Of a stretch of 64,000 nucleotides of DNA, positions 35,030 through 45,465 are shown piece by piece. The notes below the pieces were generated by a model. That model did not search any database. It saw only the letters and a list, made by a program, of their open reading frames with translations, and was not told the DNA's origin. This stretch comes from Anaeramoeba flamelloides (taxonomy: Eukaryota; Metamonada; Anaeramoebidae), in NCBI GenBank assembly GCA_027625915.1, contig JANTQA010000033.1, positions 434,001-498,000 of the forward strand, in the 5' to 3' direction. Position 1 is the first letter of the stretch. Each line of letters opens with the position of its first letter. Position numbers and translations under genes: made by a program.

Positions 35030-38000
35030 ATGCACCGACCTTTGTCTTTGGTCGATCTTTGTTGTTTGACAATCACAAAAAACCAAAAATTAATTTCTGG
35101 CCTTCGTGAATTGCCATACGATTTGCGTGATTATCTGTTGGAATGGCTTTGTTCGCACCATATGCTAAATGATGAAAATATAAGTTATTTTTTGTATCCG
35201 ACAATTGGAAGTTTAACTTTATCTGATAATTTGATGATCACAGATGTCGGCATTGAAAAAGTTGGTTTGTTTGTGAACAATTCCTTATCTTCGATTGATT
35301 TTTCTGGTTGCACTTTAACAGATCGAACAATATCCATTCTCAATAACCACTTTCATTCTTTACAAACAGTAAATTTGTCTCGTGTAGAAATGATCACAGA
35401 CAAAGGTATTGTTTCTCTTGTAAAATCATCAGGAGCAACTTTAGTCAATTTAATATTTTCTGGTTGTACTTTAATTACAGACACAGTAAGGTTTTTTTTT
35501 CTTTTTTTTTTTTATATTTTTATTTTAATTTTTTTAGTTTATGTCTTCACGATCCTTTTTGAAAGATAAAAACGTTCCAACCCAACAGTGAAAATTTATA
35601 ATAAATTCAAATTGATTTTCTAATCTAAAATGTTATCATGTTCTACAAACCATAATATTTATTATGACAGGATATGATGTACCGTAACAATTTTTAAGAG
35701 AAGAAAAAAAATTATTTTATCAATATTTTGGTCTCTTTGGTTACTTTGGTTCCTTTGGTTCCTTTGGTTTTGGAAATTTGACAAACCAAATTGATAAAAT
35801 AAACCACTGTTAATGTGGATCTTCAATTAACAAAATTACAAAAATCTCAGCTGTTATTTTTTTTTTTGAAGGGAGAAAATTAATTTCCTCTTACTTCCAT
35901 TAGGTTTTCGAGAATTTAAAAGAACAGAGAAAAATCTTTGATTTTACTTTATTCTTATGAATCAAAAAAACAGCCATTAGCTTTTCTTGAGTTTTCTGTT
36001 TACTGTTATTTTCCAATTAATAAATGAAAATTTTTAGTTTCACATTCCCAAAAATTATTTCCACAAATTATAAGTTGTATAAAAACCAAAGATCTTCATT
36101 TACAAAAATAATTAGAAATGATACTTTGAGTGATTTAATTAGGCTCTTCATGATAGAACTTTGGAAGAGAAGAATAAATTTTTTAAATTAGAAATTAAGC
36201 AGACTCATTTTTGAATTAATAAATGAAAATTTTTTATTCTAATTATCCAAATATTTTTCCGTCACAGCTAATTACTCAATGGAAAAACTTGAGATCTCCA
36301 CAAACACAAATTAAAAATAACAATTTTATAATTTTGATTAAACTCGTTTTATTGAGATTTGGGATATAATCCAAATTATATTAATTTGAAACAAACAATA
36401 TTTGCATTAATTCAAATTTACAATTATTTTTGAAATTTTCAATTATTTTGGTTGCTTTTTTTAATTAACAATTGCATCATATCTTCTAATATCAGATATT
36501 TAACAATTTAATATCAAGTATTTGTGAAAATATAAAACTAAACAAAACAAATCCAAAAAAAAAAAAAATACATAAAAAAAATTCAAAGTGTGTGAATTGT
36601 ATTGCAGAAAATTGCCCCAAACTACGCTCTTTAGATCTTACAAGATGCCATCGAGTTACTGGCAAAAGTTTTTTAAACTTATCAAAAAAATGTGAAAAAT
36701 TATTATCAGTCTCAATTTCAAGATGCTTAGATATATCACCAGAAAGTTTAGAAAAAGCTTCAGAATATTTGAAAAAACTTAATGTTTTTGTTGTTAGTAA
36801 ATGCCAGCAGTTTTCAGATAATAACTTTTGTGCAATGATTCAAAATATGAAAAAATTGAAAAGATTAGATATTTCTGGGTGTGTAATGATAACTAATCAA
36901 TTCATTACCCAACTATCCGAAAATAGCAAACGTTTAGAAATGCTTTCAATTTCTGGCTGTAAAAATATTACAAATGAAGGAATGATCGACTTAGTCAGAA
37001 GCTCAAAAAAACTAAAAACCCTATTTTTAGACCATTGTGACCAACTTACAGATATATTTGCAATTGAACTGTCAAAAAATTGTATAATTGAAGGTAAATA
37101 TAATCAATAATTTTTTTTTTATTATTTTTATATTTTTGTTGCTTTTTTGTTTGAACATTTTTTTCTTAATTTAGTTTCCTTAAGGTTAAGTTTGTTTATA
37201 TATATATATATATATATATATAAATATATATAAATGAACTCTGTTCCAGTCAAAGGGGCCCAACGTTTTTTTCAAATATCAATTATTTTATATAATTGAC
37301 CTATGAAGAACAAATAAGAAATAAGCATAATAATACACATCAAAGAATTGTTGATATATGTCTGAAAGAAAACTAATTAATCAATAAATTTACTAAAAAT
37401 TGAAAAACTCAAATTCTTAGATCACTATTGAGAAAAACAACAATGTTCGTTTTGAACTTCTACTGGTATTTGAATAATGAATAGGAAACAATTTTCACTT
37501 CATTTTCCATACTTTTCTTTTAGAAATCAAGTCCCCAAACGAAGTGTATTGGTATTTGTAGTCTCTATTTGAAAAAGGAAATGAAAATGAAATGAAAATT
37601 TTTCACATTTATTAAACAAATATCAAGATCAAAGATCGAATAGAATTCCAATAGAAATCAATATGATTTCTCAACAATAATTTCCATGGTTTCAATAAAC
37701 ATTAGAATAACATATTTTTACCAAGTGACTATTGATCTTGAAATAAAAAAAAATTTTGCAACTGAATGAAGTTTTAAAAAAAAAATCGAAAAAAAAACAA
37801 AAATGTTGAAAAAATGACTTCAATTTTGAAAATTTCCAAAATAAAATTTTTCTTCCAATATCTATGCAAACCCTACAAACACATGCATTTCTGCCATTAC
37901 AACTGGGCCCCTTTGACTGAAAAATAGTTAATATATATATATGGACTTTTTATTAAATTAGAATATAAGTTAATAGTATTAAAATCATTCAATTACAAGA

Positions 38001-40030
38001 AATAACAATTTTTTTTATAAAAAGAATAGGACGAACTCCTTTTAATTCATAGAATTTAGGTATTTTTTTTTTTGTAGTTTGGCGGTGGGGAGATTATAAA
38101 AATCTTTGATTTTACTCAATTCTTTCAATATAAATTTAAAAAAATCTCCTTTCGCTTTATTAAAGTTTTTTTATTTCACAGAAAACCGATAAACTTTATG
38201 AATAGAAAAACAAAACTCGACCAATTTGAATCTTTTTGACTATTACAAAATTGAATGAGAATTGGAATAAAATCCCTACCAATTTATGGAGCGGATCCGA
38301 TTTTTGGGAGAATTGACTAGATTCGCTCTCTCACCCATTTTTCAACAATATCTTTAATTTAAATTAGATGTTTTGGACAAATGCCGCCAAAAGACTAGAT
38401 TTTACTCAATTCTTTTAAATTAAAAAAAAACCTAACGGTGCTTCTCTAGAGTTCAAGTTTTTGTTTCGGAAATATATCGATTTTCAAATCAAAACTCAAA
38501 TATAAAAAAAATCTAACTCCATTTTCCTTGATATTTTCTATTTTATTCGTAAAGTGTCCTAGGTTTTTTTTTAAGTTTTCTGTTTTATCTGTTAAGTGCT
38601 CTAGGTTTTTTTGAGGTTTTCTATTTTATTTATGAAGTGTTCTAAGTTTTTTTGAGTTTTCTATTTATTTAGAAAATCATTAGATTTTCGTTAGGTTTTT
38701 TTTACTTTTTGAAATAAAATAGAAAACCTCAAAAAAACCTAGAACACTTCATAAATAAATAGAAAACTCAAAAAAACCTAACGAAAAATCTACTTGACTT
38801 TACTCCATTTCTTCGAATTCTCGAAAAACACAGTTAACTTTTATCAAATTTTCGATTTAGTTGTAAAATCCTTGATTTTTACTCTATTCTTTTATATTCT
38901 GGAAAACATAACAACAAACTAATAAAACTTTAGTCCTCAAAATTTTATTAAAAAAAACAAAAAAAAGAGTACTCAAACAACTTAAAAAGGGAAATTTGGA
39001 AAAAGTGAAAAGTATAAAAAATAAAAAGAGAACATTATTTGGAATGTAAAAAAAATGAACCACTTTTTTGGAAATACATTATATTCACTCATTTTTATCT
39101 TTTAAAACATTTTTTTTTGATTATATTTAAGAAACGTTTGAAAATACTTAATAATTAACTCAATATAAACTTTTATTTTTTTCTACTTTTTCAACTTTTA
39201 TCTATTTCAAAAAAAAAAAAAAAAACAATTAATTAGGCTTGGATATTTCGTATTGCTCTGAAATTACTGATAATTCAATCATAAAATTTGCAGAAAAATG
39301 GGGTACAAATTTGCGTTCACTGAATATTTCTGGATGTAATAAAGTAACAAATGTATCTATTGAGGCATTAGCCACGAATTGCAAATCATTGGAAGTTCTG
39401 GATCTACCACAATCGCCTACTATTACTGATCCAACGGTTACTTTATTAGAATTATCTTTACATAATTTGGTTCGTCTCCAGTTGAGAGGGTTGGATATTA
39501 CGCAAGAAGTTGTCCAAATTCTTCCTGAATCATGCCCATTTCTAAGAATTTTAATTTTATCATGGTGCTCGTTGCTTAGAGAAGGATCAAACGAAGGATG
39601 GAAGGATGCACCTACTTTTCAACATTTAAAAACATTGGATTTATCTTGGTCCGAATATACTAAAGATTTTATGAAAAAGATCTCTGCGAGGACACCCAAT
39701 TTACAAATTTTAAAGCTCTTTGGCTGTAGAGAAATTGATGACAAGGCAATCCAAATCTTTAGTGGGAATTGCCCCTTCTTATTAACAGTTCAGCTCTATG
39801 GCTGTAAGTATATTTCTGATAATTCAATTTCTCATCTTGCAAGAAATTGCAAAAACTTGGAATTTTTAGATATTAATGAATGCTTTAGAGTTAATGATGT
39901 ATCAATTGATGTTTTAATTAATGGCTTTAAATCTTTGCAAAGTTTGCATTGTAGACGTTGTCCAAATATTACAAAAAACGCTTTAAAAAAATTAAAAAAA
40001 GCAAAACCGTTTGTAGAAATTTTAAATTAA
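35030..40030 (+). CDS. Leucine-rich-repeat protein with N-terminal VHL-box, 584 aa
   Basis: Three exons: 35030-35485, 36589-37093 and 39237-40030. Introns are 1103 and 2143 bp; the first junction is phase 0 and the second phase 1. Joins keep the repeat register (SGCTLITDT/CVNCIAENCPKL and KNCIIE/G/LDISYCSEITDN). Residues 5-14, PLSLVDLCCLTI, match the elongin BC-box [TSP]LxxxCxxx(hydrophobic), followed at ~27 by LPYDLRDYL, a match to the cullin-2 box. Then come about 17 LRRs of the AMN1/FBXL cysteine-containing type (LxxLxISGCxxITDxxIxxL). The likely role is a substrate receptor of a CUL2-elongin-BC ubiquitin ligase (inference from motifs). No F-box is seen. Both introns carry repeats. Start: first Met of the frame, after an (AAAAAC)n-like leader. 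Total length was derived from these exon calls. Confidence 0.85.
35895..36010. repeat. Fold-back repeat family fragment in LRR intron 1
   Basis: Contains ATTAGGTTTTCGAGAATTTA, AAAATCTTTGATTTTACTTT and TTAGCTTTTCTTGAGTTTTC, as in the copies at 30945 and 62330. Just upstream, 35735-35775 has a short tandem of TTTGGTTCC-like units. Confidence 0.6.
37237..37929 (-). mobile_element. MITE copy inside LRR intron 2, opposite orientation to 31701-32396
   Basis: The left end AACTCTGTTCCAGTCAAAGG then GGCCCAACG mirrors the right end of the 31701 copy. The right end CTGAAAAATAGTT mirrors its left end. The whole length is closely similar to the reverse complement of that copy (for example CATTTTTACCAAGTGACTAT, TTGCAACTGAATG). 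It inserted beside a (TA)n tract (37197-37232); the TA flanks have decayed to TG and AA. Confidence 0.82.
38035..38900. repeat. Fold-back repeat cluster in LRR intron 2
   Basis: Tandem and inverted copies of the CGTTAGGTTTTTTT family. At 38600-38790 TTGAGGTTTTCTATTTTATT and TTTTCGTTAGGTTTTTTTTA are followed by AAAATAGAAAACCTCAAAAA and AAAAAACCTAACGAAAAATC. The RNA or single strand could fold into a long hairpin. Confidence 0.75.
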
Positions 40031-40744
40031 AATATTATTTTTTTTTATTAAAGTTTTAAATTTTTAATACACTTCTTTCCTTAATTGATGGAAATAAAAA
40101 AAATTAATATTTTTATTTATTTCTAAAATTAAACCTAAATTATTAATATATATTATTTTTGTTTTTTAATAAAATTAATTTAAAATTTCATAAATTAATA
40201 TTTTAATACCATTTCTTTTAAAAACGTGTTTGTTATTTTATTCTTAAAATACTATTAAAGTCATTTTAAAATACTTTAAACTAAAAATTGGATTTTATAA
40301 AGTGTTTAACATATTGTTCAATTTCATATTTTTTATCTGTTTTTGATCTTATTTTGAAAACTTTTTCAATTCACTTTTTTAGAGCGACTCCAAATTAAAT
40401 AAATAAATACTGTCAATTTTTTGTTATTTTTAATTATTTTTTTATTTTTCTTTCTTTTTTTTCTTCTTCTTTTTCATTTTTGAAATCATAAGATATCTTT
40501 ACTTTAAAAAATTAAAAAAAAAATATTTTTAAGCAAAAAAAGGAAAAAGTATAAGAGAATAATAAAATTAAATAAAGTTAAAAAACAATAAAAAGATAGA
40601 AGTATTTTATCTAATTTTTTTTTTTCTAATTTAGTCTTTTTTTTTTTTTTGTATTACTTTTTTTTTTCCTCAATTTTTCTTTTCTTATTTTTTTTAATAA
40701 ATCCAATTAGAAATAAAAAAAAAAGTTTCAAACTCTAAAGTTAA

Positions 40745-41079
40745 CTTTGAGGATAATGGAAGATATTTAATTTCTTGTAAAAATTCATACATTTATTATT
40801 AAAAAATCTTCATGCGAACAATTTTAATTTTCAAAAGAAATTGAGAACTTTTGCACCTGAAATGTTCCAATTCAAGCCAACCAAAAATTTTAATTAACAT
40901 TTTTTTTTTTTTTTTGGAATTTATGGTTTGTTCAGGTATTTCTTTTATGAATATCAACTCTAATTCAAAGTTTATTATTTCTCTTATTTATAAAGATTTT
41001 TATTTTTAACAGATTCTTAAAAAAAAAAATAAAATGAATTTTTCATTTTTTGTTAGGTTGCTTTTAGTGGAATGGAGTT
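40745..41079 (+). mobile_element. Partial MITE, same subfamily as 53933-54497
   Basis: It is colinear with the right half of 53933-54497 (AACAATTTTAATTTTC, AAATTGAG, ATGTTCCAATT/ATCCCAATT, TTTATGGTTTGTTCAG, TTGAATTTTTCATTTTT-like) and ends TAGTGGAATGGAGTT. The left end is not recognised. Confidence 0.6.
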
Positions 41080-41204
41080 TTTATCTTTTTATTAAAAAGG
41101 AATATGAAAAAAAAATATTGAAAAATCTTTTATTAATTTAGAAATTTTTTTTTTATTAATTAGGAGTGGTGATTCTCCAAAATTAAACCATATTTACCGT
41201 TATT

Positions 41205-41575
41205 TTTTTTTTGATTTTTGAAATAAACCCAAAATTAAATAAATTTTCTTTATATTTCAAAAAGTAAAAAAAAAGCTATTTGACGTTAGATTTTTTTTAA
41301 TTTTTGTTTTGATTAGAAAATATATTTTCGAAACAAAAATAAAAAGTGAAAAAAACCTAGATACTAGATAGTACTTGACGACACTCTACTTACACTTTTA
41401 GTTAGGTTTTTCAGAACTTAAAAGACAGAGAAAAATCAAAGATTTTACCGGATTCTTTTATATTATGGAAAACGTCACCTTAGGTTTTTTTTAATTTTTG
41501 AAAAATAAAACGGAAATTTATTTAATTTTGGGTTTAATTCACAAATTAAAAAAAAAAACCTTGGAACCCCCTCAA
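41205..41575. repeat. Fold-back repeat family copy
   Basis: A GTTATTTTTTTTTTGATTTT block with AAAAAGTAAAAAAAAAGCTA, then GACGTTAGATTTTTTTTAAT, AAAAAAACCTAGATACTAGA, CTTGACGACACTCTAC and GTTAGGTTTTTCAGAACTTA. Same words and boundary sequence (GACACTCTAC) as the other copies. Confidence 0.65.
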
Positions 41576-43006
41576 CACCTGACTATTATTTAAAGATTTT
41601 TATCCTAACTATACCATATATCAAGTTATAACTCCTAATATATCTTTTCTTTAAAAAATGAAAAGAAAAAAAAATGATTTTTAAACAATAACAAGAAAAA
41701 TAGAAAAATAAAATTAAGAAACAAGAGATTAAAAAAATAAAAAAAAGAAAAAAAATGAATTTAAAGTTTTTTTTTGTTAACCAAAGTGTTGAATGGGATG
41801 GTGGTTGTTTTATTTTATGTTAATGATTAAGATCACCACCATAATAACACCTAGTTTACTAAATCACAATACTCAAAAAAATTTGATCCCAATACAAGAC
41901 ATTGTTACAGTACCCGCACGAAGTTAATCTCAATACAAAGCAGTTGTGTATAAAAAAAAGTTAAATTATCACTACCATTTCTCTTTTTCAATCAAACCAA
42001 AACCAAACCGCTGATTATTTTTCTTCTTTTATCAACTTTTTAATGATAATAATAAATAAAACAGTTTTAGTGAAAACAAAAAAAACAAAAAAAAAAGCAA
42101 ATGAAATGAGAATAAAAACTTTAATTTTAATTATTAGGCAAACAAAAAATTAATTTATTTAGATAATTGGTAATATAAATTCTAAAATTAGGAAGCGCTA
42201 TTTCAGGATTATGTGAAAAAAAAATGATTCAGAAAGATTTTACTTTTTTCCATATATTACTTCCCCCTTTAAAGAGATTTTCATTCAACAAAAAGTACAC
42301 TTTTAAATTTTTGTTTAGAATTAGATTTAAAAGAAAAAAATAAAATTATATCGTAAATGTTTTTATTTTTATTCTGATTCTATATTCCTTTAACTCAAAC
42401 CAGAATTAATTAATGAATTTATTTATTTTTTTTTTGAAAATTTATTCTGGAATAAATTCTTTAATTAAATTTTTATTTAAAATAATTATTGTAAATTTGT
42501 TAAAATAATAAAACTGATACAATAATGCCAAATTACAAAAACATTGGCATTGAAACTGTTGATGGGAAAACCCTTTCTTCGTTTGGGACTTCAGTAAAAA
42601 CGATAAATTTCCTTGTTAATTTATCATTTAATTCAAGAATTGATGCAACATTTCCACTCCTATTAATTTTCGTTAAAAAAATTACAATAGATATAAGAAT
42701 TATAAAATAAAAAAGGTTTTGTTAAATTATATATTTTTTATAACAAATAAAATAATTAAATCATAAATAAAGAATCCAAATGTTGATATATATATATATA
42801 TAAAACCATCCTTAATTAAATGAAATTTATTTGATTTAACAGGAACCAAAGTCATTAAGCATTTGGAAAAAAAAGAATTAAAAAGACAAAAGACTTTTTG
42901 AAATTTTTGAAACTTCTATTACCCATATTTTGCTTGAATTATGTTCAAAAAATTAGTAACCTTTCGGGAAAAAAAATGGAATAGGGAAAAAAAGTTTTAC
43001 AAGTTT

Positions 43007-43432
43007 TTAATTGGGAACCTTAATAGAATCGCAGAAATCACAGAAATCACAGAAATCACAGAAACCTGAAAACGAAAAGTCAAATCGATTAAAAGAAGAA
43101 ACAAATTTACTTCAAAGAATAATTCGTAATATTAATATCAATCAAATCAACAATTACAATTTAAAATTCCTTGATTAATCAAAACACAATTTGTGTAATT
43201 TTGGATTGCTCAAAGATAGTCAATTTTTTCATCAAATTTTTAAGGATTGTTAAATCAAAAAAAATCTTCCAAAAAGATAGTATTATAAAAACCTGTTATT
43301 GTGTCTTATCCCCCCTTTTCTCTTAAATCAATATATTTTTTCTTTTATTAATTATTTTTACTTTTCATTTTTAGGTTTCTGTGATTTCTGTGTTTCTATG
43401 ATTTCTGCGATTCTATTAAGGTTCCCAATTAA
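43007..43432. mobile_element. TTAA-flanked inverted-repeat element (418 bp)
   Basis: TTAA at 43007-43010 and 43429-43432 bracket inverted ends TTGGGAACCTTAATAGAATC then GCAGAAATCA, nearly perfect over about 35 bases. The left end continues into four tandem copies of CAGAAATCA (43031-43066), matched by TGATTTCTG-type units at the right end. No transposase frame; non-autonomous. Confidence 0.82.
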
Positions 43433-44745
43433 AAATTCGATTTCTCTTTTTTTCCTATTTTATTTTTATTTCTAAATGGTAATTAAAAATTAATTTTTGA
43501 TACACTAATACAAAAGTAAATTTATCACGTCTTTATCACTGTGTGATCAATTTTCTTTTTTTTCACAAGATGAATTTCCTTTATTCCATTTTAGACAAGG
43601 TAAGTACTTTTATTTAGTAAAGATTTTTCAGAGTTTAGCTTCTAATTTAAATTAAGTTATCAAGAGTTATAACCTTATTGAGTATGCGTTAAATTTTATG
43701 ATAATTCAAAATTGGTTATTTGAAATTACGTTAGTATAAAGAAAAAAGTAAAAAACCTATTTTATAATTTTTTTAAAAATATTGAGAAACTTTACAATAT
43801 TTTTAATATCAGAATTCGGAATAACTCAGATTTTTTTAATCTAATGGCCTTTGAATGTCCTTTGAAAAGAACTAACAAATAAATTTAATTTTTAAAAAGA
43901 TTCGTGTTTGATTGATTTTATTTGAAGAAAAGTATACTTTCTATTTTTTCTATTAGAAAAAAATAAATAAAAAGAATTTCTAAAGATGAAATGAAAGAAA
44001 ATAAATTTTTCATTCCAATTAAAAATCAAAGTTTTCAAGTCATCAATCCACAGAAATAATAACAGGTTTTTAGAAACTGATAAAGAACTTTTAAATGAAA
44101 AATAAAAAAGTTTCGTGTTTTGTGAGCAAATTTAACATTCATGACAATTGTCATACTTTTTCATTATTTTATCTATTTCAATATTTTGTCTATTCTAAGT
44201 TTTAAAAACAAATTTGAATGAATTAAAGAGTTTTTATCAAAATTTTTGTTTTTTATTTTCTTGATACTTTTATAATTCATAAAAGTTAATTATATTTTAC
44301 ATTTTCAGGATTAATGATTTTCAGTAAACCTGTAAAAACGTTTGTTGTAAATGTTTGAAAAATTGTCTCTTTGATCTGAAATTCAAAGTGATCTTGCTCA
44401 ACAAGGGAATAGTAAAAAGAGGTTACACTTGCATTTTTTGGACAAAATACATTGAATTTGTTCAATTTACTCAATTAAACTGGTTATCTCTGAATAAAGA
44501 AAAGTTTATTTTTGCCAAAAATCTTCTAATACATATTGAAGTTATGGTAATTGATTTTTAAATTTAATTTCGTTGAATTATTTATTTGTTCTTTTGTATT
44601 ATTGTATAAGGTATTTCAAAAAACTTTTCTCAAAATATAAGTTTAACAAAGAAAAAATACAAAAAGAAACCTTCTATGAAAATATTATGAGTGCTAGATC
44701 TTGCATTACAAAAATTTCATTTTGAAATTTTTACTGAAATACATA

Positions 44746-44955
44746 AGGTATTCCCAAAAAAGTGGAGCATTTTTTTTTATTTTTCATAAAAAAATCCTCT
44801 TTTTTTATGGGAAAGTATTCGTAAATTGACAATACCAAAAAAAGTGAAATATTAATATCTGATTGAATCAATAACTAATGAATTTATTTCAAAATATCTT
44901 TCTCAAAATATTCCCCAAAAAATGAAAAAAATTTACACTTTTTTTTGGGAAACCA
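44746..44955. mobile_element. Short MITE (~210 bp)
   Basis: The left end AGGTATTCCCAAAAAAGTGG then AGCATTTTTTTTTATTTTTC and the reversed right end GGTTTCCCAAAAAAAAGTGT then AAATTTTTTTCATTTTTTGG are inverted repeats of about 40 bases. TA precedes the left end. It resembles the ends of the Tc1 relic at 33570-34540 (TTCCAAAAA then TGGGGCA). Confidence 0.6.
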
Positions 44956-45465
44956 ATGAACTAGCCAATTTAAATAAAAAACGTGCAATATTACAAGGAT
45001 CCAAAAGATTTTTTAAACAATAAAATACAGTTTTAAGTTTTCTATATTGGAAATTTTATTGAGGTTAAATCTCTTGAGAAAACGATTTTTTTGATCTAAA
45101 AGAAAAAAATAATCACCAATTTTTACCCCTAAAAAATATCCGATAAAATAGAGATCAGAAATTTTAATATCTTTTATTTAGGTAATTGCCATACTAACTA
45201 ACAAATTGAATTCTTAATAAGAACCGATAACTTATTGTTAATGATTTTGGATATTTAAATAGTTTTATGAGGATTTGAGTTTAATAAAGATATTTAAAAA
45301 TTAATTTGGTACATTTTTTTGGAAATAGCTTATTTGCTATGAATAACTGGCATTCTCAAAGTTAATAAAAAATAAATTATGGGATATTCACCATTTATTA
45401 AGAAAAAAAATTTGTGCTTTATGAAAACATCTTGGTTTAAAATATCAAGTAAAAATAATGTATAC

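Larger units (their letters stand above)
40031..45465. other. Repeat-rich spacer between convergent LRR and PP6 genes
   Basis: No complete host gene found. It contains a MITE right part (40745-41079), a fold-back repeat (41205-41575), a TTAA element (43007-43432), a short MITE (44746-44955) and AT-rich sequence. The last PP6 exon should lie here, but I could not find it. The small frames at 42525-42710 and 44286-44561 are unassigned. Confidence 0.55.

Noticed and set aside
41905-41940. CGYCN-like codons on the minus strand as the missing PP6 last exon
   Set aside because: No acceptor AG at the needed position, and the following residues do not resemble the PP6 tail.
42525-42710. 61-aa frame (MPNYKNIGIETVDGKTLSSF)
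   Set aside because: Protein-like composition with a faint resemblance to retroelement protease surroundings, but too short and without any supporting motif; left unassigned.
44286-44561. Overlapping 62-aa (minus) and 68-aa (plus) frames
   Set aside because: Opposite-strand frames with no recognised motif; not the missing PP6 exon.
45330-45465. Direct read-through after PP6 exon 7
   Set aside because: The sequence after YFYR bears no resemblance to the PP6 C-terminus and a good donor lies at the junction.
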